From NCBI RefSeq assembly GCF_022179545.1, contig NZ_AP025518.1, positions 3,410,001 to 3,474,000 on the forward strand: a stretch of DNA of 64,000 nucleotides, in the 5' to 3' direction. Position 1 is the stretch's first letter; each line of letters opens with the position of its first letter. The position numbers were made by a program, and so were the translations under genes. Below the pieces are notes generated by a model. The model did not search any database and was not told the origin of the DNA. It saw nothing but the letters and a program-made list of their open reading frames with translations. The stretch comes from Mycolicibacterium fortuitum subsp. fortuitum (lineage in GTDB: Bacteria; Actinomycetota; Actinomycetes; Mycobacteriales; Mycobacteriaceae). Shown piece after piece: positions 8,945 through 17,466 of this stretch.

Positions 8945-11272
8945 ATGCCTGAACCAATTGCAGTGCCCATTCTGTTCTTGAGCGAGCCGATCGTCCTGCC
9001 GGGAATGGTGGTGCCCGTCGAACTCGACGACGCCGCCCGCACAGCCGTCGACGCCGCTCAGGCCAGCGATTCCGGCAAACTGCTGATCGCTCCCCGGCTG
9101 GACGATCGCTACCCCACCCACGGGGTGATCGCGTCGATCGTGCAGGTCGGGCGCATGCCCGGTGGCGCGGAAGCCGCCGTGGTCCGCGGCGAGCGCCGCG
9201 CGCACATCGGCTCGGGAACCACCGGACCGGGTGCGGCCCTGTGGGTCGAGGTGGAGGAAGCGGCCGAGACGACGGATTCCGCGACCGACGAGACCAAGGC
9301 CCTGGCCGCCGAATACAAGAAGCTGCTGCTGGCCATGCTGCAGCGGCGCGAGGCGTGGCAGATCGTCGACGTGGTCAACAAGATCACCGACCCGTCAGCC
9401 CTGGCCGATACGGCCGGCTACGCGTCCTATCTGACCGACGTGCAGAAGCGTCAACTCCTCGAGACCGAGAGCGCAGCGGAGCGTCTGAGCTCGCTCATCC
9501 AGTGGACCGGCGAGCACCTGGCCGAGGTCGAGGTCAACGACAAGATCGCCGAGGACGTCCGGGCCGGGATGGACAAGCAGCAGAAGGAATTCCTGCTGCG
9601 CCAGCAACTGGCCGCGATCCGCAAGGAACTCGGCGAGGGCGAACCCGAGGGGTCCGAGGACTACCGCGCCCGGGTCGAGGCGGCCGATCTGCCCGACAAG
9701 GTCCGGGAAGCCGCGCTGCGCGAGGTCGGCAAGCTGGAACGCTCCAGTGACCAGAGTCCTGAGGGTGGCTGGATCCGGACCTGGCTGGACACCGTGCTGG
9801 ACCTGCCGTGGAACGTGCGGACGGAAGACTCGACCGACCTCAAGGGTGCTCGCGAGATTCTGGACGCCGACCACCACGGGCTGGACGATGTCAAGGACCG
9901 CATCGTGGAGTACCTGGCCGTTCGGGCCCGACGTGCCCAACGCGGCATGGCTGTCGTCGGCGGACGCGGGTCGGGTGCCGTGATGGTGCTGGCCGGCCCG
10001 CCCGGGGTCGGCAAGACCTCACTGGGTGAGTCCGTCGCCCGCGCGCTGGGCCGCAAGTTCGTGCGGGTCGCCCTGGGCGGTGTGCGCGACGAGGCCGAGA
10101 TCCGTGGCCACCGGCGTACCTACGTCGGCGCGCTGCCGGGGCGCGTCGTGCGGGCCATCGGCGAGGCGGGTTCGATGAATCCCGTTGTGCTGCTGGACGA
10201 GATCGACAAAGTCGGCTCGGACTACCGCGGCGACCCGTCAGCGGCCCTGCTCGAGGTGCTGGACCCCGCGCAGAACCACACGTTCCGCGACCATTACCTG
10301 GAGCTGGACCTGGACCTGTCCGATGTGGTGTTCCTGGCCACGGCCAACGTGATCGAGAACATCCCGTCGGCGCTGCTGGACCGGATGGAGCTGATCCAGC
10401 TCGACGGGTACACCGAGGACGACAAGGTCGCCATCGCACGGGATTACCTGCTGCCGAGGCAGGCCGAACGGGCGGCCCTGACCGAATCGGAGGTCACGGT
10501 GACCGACGCGGCGCTGCGCAAGATCGCCGCCGACTACACCCGTGAACCGGGCGTGCGGCAGTTCGAGCGGTTGCTGGCCAAGGCGCTGCGGAAAGTGACG
10601 ACCAAGCTCGACTCCACGGACTCCCTGATCACGATCGACGAGCCGGATCTCGTTGAGTACCTGGGTCGTCCGCGGTTCACCCCCGAGTCCACCGAACGCA
10701 CCGCGGTGCCGGGCGTGGCGACCGGTCTGGCCGTCACCGGCCTGGGTGGCGACGTGCTCTACATCGAGGCCAACTCGAACGAGGGCGAGCCGGGACTGAA
10801 ACTGACCGGTCAGCTGGGCGACGTGATGAAGGAGTCGGCGCAGATCGCGCTGTCCTACGTGCGTGCTCACGCGGACCAGTTGGGCGTCGATGCCAAGGCG
10901 CTGGACCGCCAGATCCACGTCCACGTGCCTGCGGGCGCGGTGCCCAAGGACGGTCCTTCGGCCGGCGTCACCATGGTGACCGCACTGGTCTCGATGGCCA
11001 CCGGCCGGCAGGTGCGCGGCGATGTCGGCATGACGGGTGAAGTCACGCTGAACGGCCGGGTGCTGCCGATCGGCGGCGTCAAGCAGAAACTGCTGGCCGC
11101 CCAGCGAGCCGGCCTGAAGACGGTGTTCATCCCGGCGCGCAACGAGCCCGATCTGGACGACGTCCCGGCCGAGGTGCTGGAGGCGCTTGAGGTCAAACCG
11201 ATGACCGATGTCGCTGACATCATCGTCCAGGCGCTGGAGCCGGTCCGCGAGGCCGACACGGTCGCCGCATAA
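8945..11272 (+). CDS. lon: ATP-dependent Lon protease
   Basis: A 775-residue cytosolic AAA+ protease that degrades damaged and regulatory proteins. It has an N-terminal substrate-binding LON domain (about 1-195), a coiled helical linker, an AAA+ ATPase with Walker A GPPGVGKT (K357) and Walker [10 protein letters not shown], and the C-terminal serine-lysine protease domain with PKDGPSAG (S672) and GGVKQK (K715). These match the E. coli S679/K722 dyad in spacing. The start is fixed by GGAGGT at 8935-8940, 4 bases before the ATG. Lon is present in M. smegmatis but absent from M. tuberculosis, which helps place the organism. A degenerate HspR-like element precedes it and a strong terminator follows. 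Confidence 0.97.
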   Translation: MPEPIAVPILFLSEPIVLPGMVVPVELDDAARTAVDAAQASDSGKLLIAPRLDDRYPTHGVIASIVQVGRMPGGAEAAVVRGERRAHIGSGTTGPGAALWVEVEEAAETTDSATDETKALAAEYKKLLLAMLQRREAWQIVDVVNKITDPSALADTAGYASYLTDVQKRQLLETESAAERLSSLIQWTGEHLAEVEVNDKIAEDVRAGMDKQQKEFLLRQQLAAIRKELGEGEPEGSEDYRARVEAADLPDKVREAALREVGKLERSSDQSPEGGWIRTWLDTVLDLPWNVRTEDSTDLKGAREILDADHHGLDDVKDRIVEYLAVRARRAQRGMAVVGGRGSGAVMVLAGPPGVGKTSLGESVARALGRKFVRVALGGVRDEAEIRGHRRTYVGALPGRVVRAIGEAGSMNPVVLLDEIDKVGSDYRGDPSAALLEVLDPAQNHTFRDHYLELDLDLSDVVFLATANVIENIPSALLDRMELIQLDGYTEDDKVAIARDYLLPRQAERAALTESEVTVTDAALRKIAADYTREPGVRQFERLLAKALRKVTTKLDSTDSLITIDEPDLVEYLGRPRFTPESTERTAVPGVATGLAVTGLGGDVLYIEANSNEGEPGLKLTGQLGDVMKESAQIALSYVRAHADQLGVDAKALDRQIHVHVPAGAVPKDGPSAGVTMVTALVSMATGRQVRGDVGMTGEVTLNGRVLPIGGVKQKLLAAQRAGLKTVFIPARNEPDLDDVPAEVLEALEVKPMTDVADIIVQALEPVREADTVAA

Positions 11273-11286
11273 GGCCCGCGTAGTCG

Positions 11287-11336
11287 ATAAACCGTCCGCC
11301 GTTGTGATCCCAGGGTCACAACGGCGGACGGTTTAT
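11287..11336 (+). terminator. Strong intrinsic terminator after lon
   Basis: A perfect 21-bp inverted repeat (11287-11307 with 11316-11336, loop tcccaggg) is followed by TTGTT. It lies 14 bases after the lon stop and just before the next gene. Confidence 0.9.
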
Positions 11337-11366
11337 TTGTTCGGCATTCTGGTCAATCTGGCGGCG

Positions 11367-12158
11367 ATGGACGAAAGCGAGCTCGACCAGTGGGATCCGG
11401 TCGTTACCCGGCAGATGAAGTCGTGGGCCGGGCGGATCGCCAAGTGGTGGTTCCGCTCCGAAGTCCGGGGCCTGGAGAACATTCCGAGCCAAGGCGGCGC
11501 TCTCGTCGTCGCGAATCACTCCGGCGGCATGCTGACGCCCGACGTGCTGGTCTTCGCACCGGAGTTCTACCGCCACTTCGGATACGGCCGTCCGCTGTAC
11601 ACCCTCGCCCATTACGGGGTGTTGCTCGGACCGACCGGGGATCTGTTCCGGCGGCTCGGGGTAATCCATGCCAGCCCTGAGAACGCCGCGAGCGCCCTCC
11701 GTGCCGGCGCCGTGGTGCTGGTGTTTCCCGGCGGCGACTACGACGCCTACCGCCCGACTGCCGAGGCGAACATCATCGACTTCAACGGGCGAACCGGATA
11801 CGTCCGGACTGCGCTGGCGGCCGGGGTCCCCATCGTGCCGACCGTCTCGATCGGCGGCCAGGAGAGCCAACTGTTCCTGACCCGGGGCAATTGGCTGGCC
11901 AAGCTCCTCGGTCTGCCTCGCATCCGCCTGGACATCTTGCCGGTGAGCATCGGCCTTCCGTTCGGCCTCAGCGTCATCGTGCCGCCCAACCTGCCGCTTC
12001 CGACCAAGATCATCACCGAAGCGCTGCCGCCGATCGACATCACCGCGCGGTTCGGAGCCGACCCAGATGTCGGCGCCGTCGACGCGCACATCCGGGACGT
12101 CATGCAGACGGCCCTGAACCGGCTCGCCTCACAGCGCCGGTTCCCGATACTGGGCTAG
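11367..12158 (+). CDS. Lysophospholipid/glycerophosphate acyltransferase family protein (PlsC-like)
   Basis: A 263-residue protein of the PlsC acyltransferase superfamily. The catalytic block ANHSGG is at about residues 48-53, and the second motif VVLVFPGGDYDAYRP carries the Glu/Asp-Tyr variant found in mycobacterial diacylglycerol acyltransferase-like proteins. GVPIVPTVSIGG is the fourth block. Such enzymes transfer fatty acyl groups from acyl-CoA to lysophospholipid or diglyceride at the membrane; the exact acceptor cannot be read from sequence. The upstream open frame runs through the lon terminator, so the ATG at 11367 is the sensible start. It is probably transcribed separately from lon. 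Confidence 0.82.
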   Translation: MDESELDQWDPVVTRQMKSWAGRIAKWWFRSEVRGLENIPSQGGALVVANHSGGMLTPDVLVFAPEFYRHFGYGRPLYTLAHYGVLLGPTGDLFRRLGVIHASPENAASALRAGAVVLVFPGGDYDAYRPTAEANIIDFNGRTGYVRTALAAGVPIVPTVSIGGQESQLFLTRGNWLAKLLGLPRIRLDILPVSIGLPFGLSVIVPPNLPLPTKIITEALPPIDITARFGADPDVGAVDAHIRDVMQTALNRLASQRRFPILG

Positions 12159-12220
12159 CCGCCGCCGGAAATGCCGGGCTGGCTGCAGCCGCCATCTCTC
12201 CGCCTGCAATCCTTCACGGT

Positions 12221-13651
12221 GTGACGACAGATACATCCACGGGCGAACGGCACCTCTCACGCCAGCTGTCGAACCGGCATATCCAGCTGATCGCAATCGG
12301 CGGTGCCATCGGTACGGGCCTGTTCATGGGCTCGGGCAAGACCATCTCGCTGGCCGGCCCGTCGGTGCTGTTCGTCTACATGATCATCGGCTTCATGCTG
12401 TTCTTCGTCATGCGGGCGATGGGCGAACTGCTGCTGTCCAACCTGCATTACAAGTCGTTCGCCGATTTCGCCGCGGACCTGCTCGGGCCCTGGGCGGGTT
12501 TCTTCACCGGCTGGACGTACTGGTTCTGCTGGATCGTCACCGGCGTGGCCGATGTGGTGGTGATCGCGGGCTATGTGGCCTTCTGGTGGCCGGACTTGCC
12601 GCTGTGGATACCGGCGCTCGCCACGGTCGTGGTGCTGATCGGGCTGAATCTGCCGACCGTGCGGGCCTTCGGTGAGACCGAGTTCTGGTTCGCCCTGATC
12701 AAGATCATCGCGATCGTGACGTTGATCGTCATCGGCCTCGTCATGATCTTCACCAGCTTCACCGCCCCCACCGGTGCCCAGGCATCCTTCGCCAACCTGT
12801 GGAACGACGGCGGCTTCTTCCCCACCGGCCCAATGGGATTCGTGGCCGGATTCCAGATCGCGACCTTCGCTTTCGTCGGGATCGAACTGGTGGGCACCAC
12901 CGCCGCCGAGGCCAAGGACCCCGAGCGCAACCTGCCCAAGGCGATCAACTCGATCCCGGTGCGCGTCATGCTCTTCTACGTCGCCGCGCTGACCATCATC
13001 ATCGCCGTCACGCCGTGGCGCGAGATCGATCCCGAGCTCAGCCCGTTCGTGGCCATGTTCAGCCTCGCGGGCCTGGGCATCGCGGCGTCGGTGGTCAATT
13101 TCGTGGTGCTCACCTCGGCGACGTCGTCAGCCAACTCCGGGATCTACTCGACCTCCCGAATGGTCTACGGCCTGGCCACCGAAGGTGATGCACCCAGCCT
13201 CTTCGGTCGGCTGACCTCGCGACGCGTGCCTGCCAACGCGTTGTTCCTGTCCGGCGTGTTCCTGCTGTCGGGTGTGGTGATGGTGGCCGCCGGCGACTCG
13301 ATCGTCGCGGCGTTCACCTTGGTCACGACGATCTCCTCGCTGTGCTTCATCTTCGTCTGGACGATCATCCTGGTGAGCTACCTCGTCTACCGGAAACGCC
13401 GTCCGGAACTGCACGAGGCATCGAAGTTCAAGATGCCCGGTGGCGTCGTGATGTGCTACGTGGTCCTGGCCTTCTTCGCCTTCCTGCTGTGGGCGTTCAC
13501 CCAGAAGGACGACACCCTGCAGGCCGAACTGGTGACGCCGGCATGGTTCCTGGTGCTCGGCATTGCCTGGTTGGTGCTGCGGCGTCGCCCCGAACACCTG
13601 GCCCGCGAAGCCACCTTCCACGCAGAACTCGAGTCGAAAGATCCCGACTGA
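12221..13651 (+). CDS. cycA: CycA-type amino acid permease (D-serine/D-alanine/glycine)
   Basis: A 476-residue APC-superfamily permease with about 12 hydrophobic helices. The N-terminal amino acid transporter signature is present (RHIQLIAIGGAIGTGLFMGS, residues 19-38), followed by SNSGIYSTSR-like residues in the middle. The start is a GTG, giving VTTDTSTGERHLSRQL; the open frame before it overlaps the acyltransferase gene and has no permease homology. CycA imports D-alanine, D-serine, glycine and D-cycloserine by proton symport, and loss of CycA in mycobacteria is linked to D-cycloserine resistance. Related GABA or aromatic permeases share this fold, so the substrate is a likely rather than certain call. 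Confidence 0.87.
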   Translation: MTTDTSTGERHLSRQLSNRHIQLIAIGGAIGTGLFMGSGKTISLAGPSVLFVYMIIGFMLFFVMRAMGELLLSNLHYKSFADFAADLLGPWAGFFTGWTYWFCWIVTGVADVVVIAGYVAFWWPDLPLWIPALATVVVLIGLNLPTVRAFGETEFWFALIKIIAIVTLIVIGLVMIFTSFTAPTGAQASFANLWNDGGFFPTGPMGFVAGFQIATFAFVGIELVGTTAAEAKDPERNLPKAINSIPVRVMLFYVAALTIIIAVTPWREIDPELSPFVAMFSLAGLGIAASVVNFVVLTSATSSANSGIYSTSRMVYGLATEGDAPSLFGRLTSRRVPANALFLSGVFLLSGVVMVAAGDSIVAAFTLVTTISSLCFIFVWTIILVSYLVYRKRRPELHEASKFKMPGGVVMCYVVLAFFAFLLWAFTQKDDTLQAELVTPAWFLVLGIAWLVLRRRPEHLAREATFHAELESKDPD

Positions 13652-13670
13652 TCCTCGGTAGGGTTGCGCC

Positions 13671-14003
13671 ATGGCCTTCGACCCCGACCTGGCCGACCGC
13701 ATCCGTGAATTGACGGCTTCCGAAAGCAGTCTCGACGAGAAGCGCATGTTCGGCGGATTGGCGTTCCTGGTCAACGGCAACATGGCGGTCGCGGCAACCC
13801 GAGAAGGCGGCCTGATGGTGCGGGTCTCCCGGGACGAAGGCGAAAAACTGATGCAACGCGACCACGTCGAGCCCATGGTGATGGGCGGCCGGGAGATGCG
13901 CGGCTGGCTGCGGATCGCGGCTCCCGGCGTGAAGACCAAACGGCAGCTGCAAGCGTGGGTCGGCCGCGGGGTGGAGTACGCCAAGAGCCTGCCGCCCAAG
14001 TAG
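13671..14003 (+). CDS. TfoX N-terminal domain protein
   Basis: A 110-residue protein made of a single TfoX N-terminal domain. Seen are SLDEKRMFGGLAFLVNGNM, MVRVSRDEG and the C-terminal Trp-containing helix with Lys/Gln. In Haemophilus the full-length TfoX/Sxy controls competence genes. Short actinobacterial versions lack the C-terminal helical domain and have no known role. It starts 19 bases after cycA, so the two may share a transcript. Confidence 0.85.
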   Translation: MAFDPDLADRIRELTASESSLDEKRMFGGLAFLVNGNMAVAATREGGLMVRVSRDEGEKLMQRDHVEPMVMGGREMRGWLRIAAPGVKTKRQLQAWVGRGVEYAKSLPPK

Positions 14004-14072
14004 TTTCCGGGACGCCGATCAGAATCACCATTAACATAGAGCCCGCCTGACAACGACGGGGGCACACTTCAC

Positions 14073-14297
14073 ATGTTGACCGCAGTACGCAAGATTCTCG
14101 GCTTTCAGATGACGATCGCCGAGTGGATCGGAACCGCCATCATCCTCGCGGTCCCCTATCTGCTCATCGGCCTGATCTGGTCACTCACCCACACCAGCCA
14201 CCTGGCAGGCATGCACGGCGCCGACGCCGTGGTGTCCTTTCTCGGCTCCATCGTGTCCTGGCCCGTGCTGCTGTTCACCAACGTGTGCATGGCCTGA
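14073..14297 (+). CDS. Small membrane protein, paralogue of the one at 15179
   Basis: A 74-residue protein with two hydrophobic segments (about 17-39 and 52-70). Its N-terminal half (VRKILGFQMTIAEW, then VPYLLIGLIW) aligns with the 83-residue protein encoded at 15179-15430 (VQRILGHKLSVEQV, then LPYLVIGLVW). Both end in WPVLL and a Cys near the C-terminus. The MpaB-like gene starts 16 bases downstream. This suggests a three-gene unit in which two related membrane partners flank the enzyme. I do not recognise the family. Confidence 0.72.
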   Translation: MLTAVRKILGFQMTIAEWIGTAIILAVPYLLIGLIWSLTHTSHLAGMHGADAVVSFLGSIVSWPVLLFTNVCMA

Positions 14298-14312
14298 ACC
14301 GGGAGACACCGC

Positions 14313-15179
14313 ATGCCTTCTCACCCCGCCAACCGGATCTCGGTCGCCCGACGCACCGCACGGTGGTCCGACGACGACGTCACCATCGCCGACGCCATGG
14401 ATCTGTGGGGCTTCGCCGCGGGCGCGGCCAATGTGATCATGCAACTGTCCTCCCCTGGCGTCGGCTACGGCGTCGTGGAAAGCACCGTGGACTCCGGAAA
14501 CCTCCTCAAACATCCGTGGAAACGGGCCCGCACCACCCTGAGCTATCTCGCGGTGGCGATTCTCGGGAACGCCGAGGACCGAGCTGCGTTCCGAGACGCC
14601 GTCGACACCGCGCATCGGCAGGTCCGATCCGGACCGGCAAGTCCCGTGCAGTACAACGCCTTTGACCGCGACCTTCAGATGTGGGTGGCGGCCTGCCTGT
14701 TCGTCGGCCTTGAGGATGTTTACCAACTGCTGCGCGGGCAGATGACCGACACGCAGGCCGAGCAGTTCTACCGATCCGCCGCGACGCTGGGCACCACCCT
14801 GCAAGTCCAAGAACAGCAGTGGCCGCCGACGCGCGCCGATTTCGATTCCTACTGGGACAACGCATGCGCGCAGGTGCACATGGACGACGTCGTCCGAGAG
14901 TATCTCCATGACCTCGTGGACCTGCGGATGATCAACCCGTTGCTGCGCATACCGTTCCGGCCGCTGCTGAAATTCCTGACCGCCGGATTCCTGGCACCGG
15001 TCTTCCGCGACGCCGTCGGCTTCGGATGGGGCCGCGGCAGGCAACGCTTGTTCGAATGGCTGTTCCTGGCCGTGGCGTTCGGCAATCGGTTCCTGCCGGT
15101 GTTCATCCGCCAGGGCGGGAGCTATCTGCTGCTGGCCGATGTGCGCCGGCGGGTGGCGGCGGACAAGGCGCTGATCTGA
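14313..15179 (+). CDS. MpaB/latex-clearing-type oxygenase family protein (DUF2236)
   Basis: A 288-residue helical protein of the DUF2236 family, which contains haem-type oxygenases such as fungal MpaB and the rubber-cleaving Lcp. Family features seen are GAANVIMQLSSPGVGYGV at the start, a Lys/Arg-rich stretch with the RTTLSYLA helix, YNAFDRDLQMWVAA (the family's Asp-x-x-x-x-Trp-Val-x-Ala block) and FGWGRGRQRLFEW late in the protein. Mycobacteria have several members, mostly of unknown substrate. The stop overlaps the next ATG (TGATG), so translation of the third gene is probably coupled. The flanking membrane proteins suggest membrane attachment or electron supply, which is inference. Confidence 0.82.
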   Translation: MPSHPANRISVARRTARWSDDDVTIADAMDLWGFAAGAANVIMQLSSPGVGYGVVESTVDSGNLLKHPWKRARTTLSYLAVAILGNAEDRAAFRDAVDTAHRQVRSGPASPVQYNAFDRDLQMWVAACLFVGLEDVYQLLRGQMTDTQAEQFYRSAATLGTTLQVQEQQWPPTRADFDSYWDNACAQVHMDDVVREYLHDLVDLRMINPLLRIPFRPLLKFLTAGFLAPVFRDAVGFGWGRGRQRLFEWLFLAVAFGNRFLPVFIRQGGSYLLLADVRRRVAADKALI

Positions 15180-15430
15180 TGAACCGGGTCCAGCGGATCC
15201 TGGGCCACAAGCTCAGCGTCGAACAGGTGCTGGAGACCTTGATGTGGCTGGCCCTGCCCTACTTGGTGATCGGACTGGTCTGGACGTTCTTCCATCCCGA
15301 ACAGGTGCAGGTGATCGAGGCGAGCCTGCTGACCAAGTTCCCGGCCGGTGCCGATCTGGTGGCTTTCGGCCAGGTGACCCTGCTGTGGCCCGTGCTGTTA
15401 TTGGGCGCCGACGTGTGCATCGCGATGTGA
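15179..15430 (+). CDS. Small membrane protein coupled to MpaB-like gene
   Basis: An 83-residue protein with two hydrophobic segments (about 22-40 and 64-80). Its ATG shares a base with the stop of the MpaB-like gene. It is a clear paralogue of the 74-residue protein encoded at 14073-14297, sharing the VxxILG start, the LPYLVIGLVW helix and the WPVLLL helix near the C-terminus. The last 33 bases overlap the converging DUF998 gene. Function unknown. Confidence 0.75.
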   Translation: MNRVQRILGHKLSVEQVLETLMWLALPYLVIGLVWTFFHPEQVQVIEASLLTKFPAGADLVAFGQVTLLWPVLLLGADVCIAM

Positions 15431-16096
15431 GCGCAGCAGGCGCGCAGCCGCACCTGCGACATACAGCCACAGCACCCCACCGCCGATCCCCGTCGGTACA
15501 TAGTTGAACGTCTCGGTCTGCGCACCGGCGTTGAGGCCCATATAGGCACCCACCGAGGCCACCGCGACGCCGACGACCACCGACATCACCGCCCAGACCC
15601 GATCGTCACTGCGGGCGAAATACCTTGCCAGCGCGAAACATCCACAAGTCGCGGCAAGGAAACCGAGTCCGCCGGCCGCGCCGTGGATCTTCGCCGAGAC
15701 ACTCAGCCCGTCGGCTCCCGGATAGCCCTGCGGCGCTCCCGGTGGGAAACCGAACCCCGGATCAGTCGGGTTGATGCCCGCAACCACCCCGGCCAGGAGC
15801 CCGTAGAGCACCACGCACGCCCCGGCGATCCGCCCGGACCACACGCCTGCGGCCACCCGCCATACGCCGGCCCCGAAGGCGATCAGCAGCAGCCCACAGA
15901 CGATGAAGTTCGTCGTCTGCACCCAGCCCCAATCACCCAGGACCAGAAGGGAATTGGCGTGCCGTGCCGGGTCGAAACCGGGATGGGTCAGCGCCAGCAG
16001 GAGAGAAACCGCGGTGATCAGCAGACCGCCCACCACGCCGGCGACCAGCAATGCCGTGGTGAGCCGGATACCGGCCGGGCGTGCGTCGGAGGTCAC
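15398..16096 (-). CDS. DUF998 family membrane protein
   Basis: A 232-residue protein with six hydrophobic helices spread evenly over its length, typical of DUF998. FDPARHANSLLVLGDWGWVQ after the first helix is the family's conserved loop (normally the site of the 'SLL..G..GW.Q..NF' pattern). The gene starts with GTG at 16096 and diverges from the lipoprotein gene 55 bases away. Function unknown. It probably sits in the inner membrane. Confidence 0.85.
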   Translation of the reverse strand: MTSDARPAGIRLTTALLVAGVVGGLLITAVSLLLALTHPGFDPARHANSLLVLGDWGWVQTTNFIVCGLLLIAFGAGVWRVAAGVWSGRIAGACVVLYGLLAGVVAGINPTDPGFGFPPGAPQGYPGADGLSVSAKIHGAAGGLGFLAATCGCFALARYFARSDDRVWAVMSVVVGVAVASVGAYMGLNAGAQTETFNYVPTGIGGGVLWLYVAGAAARLLRSHRDAHVGAQ

Positions 16097-16151
16097 GGGA
16101 AGTCGACGCTACCGTCCAGGCGCCCTCGACGATTGGCTAGGGTCTTGCGAC

Positions 16152-16718
16152 GTGAAGGCTTGCCTGGTCGTACTCGCCGCCGCCGCTGCGCTCGCCGGAT
16201 GTGCATCGGGAACCGTCGTCAACACCGACGATGCCGCCGCGCCCCCGCCCACGAGCAGCACCCCGCCCCCACCGCAGTACGGCACCGCAAACCTGGTCAA
16301 TGCCGCCGAATACGCCATCGACGTCAACGGCCGCAAGGCCTACTACTTCAGCACCCCGAGCGGGCGGTGGCAGTGCGCCATCCTGCCCCGCGACCGCGCG
16401 GGCTGCCAACCGGCCGGCGGCGCTGCGATGGCCGTGACGGGTGCGCCCGAGACTGTGCCCGACCCGACCGGCGGAACCGCCGCACCGAACGCCCTGGTTC
16501 TCGACCGCGATACCGACGCCCATTTCGCCCGGCTCGCCCAACCCGATTTCGCGCAGCCGGCCGCCGTCGTGCTGCCGTTCGGCAAGGTACTGGCGGTGGC
16601 GGGATTCCGCTGCAACGTTCAAGAGCAATCCGGAGTGTCATGCGTGCGGGAGGTGACGGGTCGAGGTTTCACCTTCTCGGCCGACGGCTACACCCTGCAC
16701 TACACCGACGTCCCCTAG
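16152..16718 (+). CDS. Secreted lipoprotein of unknown function
   Basis: A 188-residue protein starting with GTG. Residues 1-16 form a short signal peptide ending in the lipobox LAGC, with Cys17 as the lipidation site. A Pro/Thr/Ser-rich spacer (about 30-45) leads to a globular domain. That domain contains four or more Cys (WQCAIL, AGCQP, FRCNV, VSCVRE) which could form disulfides outside the cytoplasm, and the AYYFSTPSGRWQC pattern seen in mycobacterial envelope lipoproteins. The frame stays open upstream to 15903, but the signal peptide fixes the start. No function can be assigned. Confidence 0.8.
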   Translation: MKACLVVLAAAAALAGCASGTVVNTDDAAAPPPTSSTPPPPQYGTANLVNAAEYAIDVNGRKAYYFSTPSGRWQCAILPRDRAGCQPAGGAAMAVTGAPETVPDPTGGTAAPNALVLDRDTDAHFARLAQPDFAQPAAVVLPFGKVLAVAGFRCNVQEQSGVSCVREVTGRGFTFSADGYTLHYTDVP

Positions 16719-16727
16719 CGATGGCAC

Positions 16728-17455
16728 ATGATCAGGATCGGCACCTCGGGCTGGTCGTACGACCACTGGAACGGGGTGCTCTATCCACGAGGCACCCCGG
16801 CGAAATCCCGGCTCGCCCACTACGTGGACGAGTTCGACACCGTGGAGCTCAACGGCAGCTTCTACCGCTGGCCCGCTGACACGACATTCGCCGGGTGGCG
16901 CGACCAGATGCCCGAAGGCTTCACGATGTCGGTCAAGGCTCACCGCGGACTGACCCACTACCGGCGGCTGCGGTCGCCGGAGAGCTGGACGCCGCGGTTC
17001 GCGGAGTACTGGAAGCTGCTGGGCTCCCACAACGAGGCCCTGCTGGTCCAACTTCATCCAGCCCTCGAGCGGGACGACGATCTGCTCGCCGGATTCCTGG
17101 CGCAACTCCCCCGCCGGATCCAGGTGGCGATGGAGCTGCGGCATCCCTCCTGGGACGAACCCGCCGTCTATGAGCTTTTGGAGAAGCAGGGCGCCGCGTA
17201 TGTCGTGATGAGCGGGCCTGGTTTGATCTGCCGGCCCGTGGTCACCAGCGACCTGGCCTATGTCCGAATGCACGGCCCGCCGACGACGGGCTCTACGCCG
17301 GCTGCTACTCCGACGAGCAACTGTCGGAGTGGGCGCAGCAGATCCAACAGTGGGACCGCGACGGCCACCGGGTCGTCGTGTACTTCAACAACGATCTCGG
17401 TGGTCATGCGGTCCGCAACGCCCGAAGACTGAAGCAGTTGCTATCGGGCGAGTAG
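16728..17455 (+). pseudogene. DUF72 family protein, frameshifted near residue 184
   Basis: The N-terminal 184 codons are a normal DUF72 TIM-barrel protein (IRIGTSGWSYDHWNGVLYP, ELNGSFYRWP, YVRMHGP). After the Pro codon at 17277-17279 the frame loses homology. The correct C-terminus (DDGLYAGCYSDEQL, then VVVYFNNDLGGHAVRNARRL) continues in the frame of 17282 to a TAG at 17453-17455. One base is missing in the C/G-rich run around 17276-17283. As given, translation would run on in the wrong frame to 17432. The position matches Rv1870c. This is either a true recent mutation or a sequencing error in one base. DUF72 function is unknown. Confidence 0.85.
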
Positions 17456-17466
17456 GCTGAGTTGGC

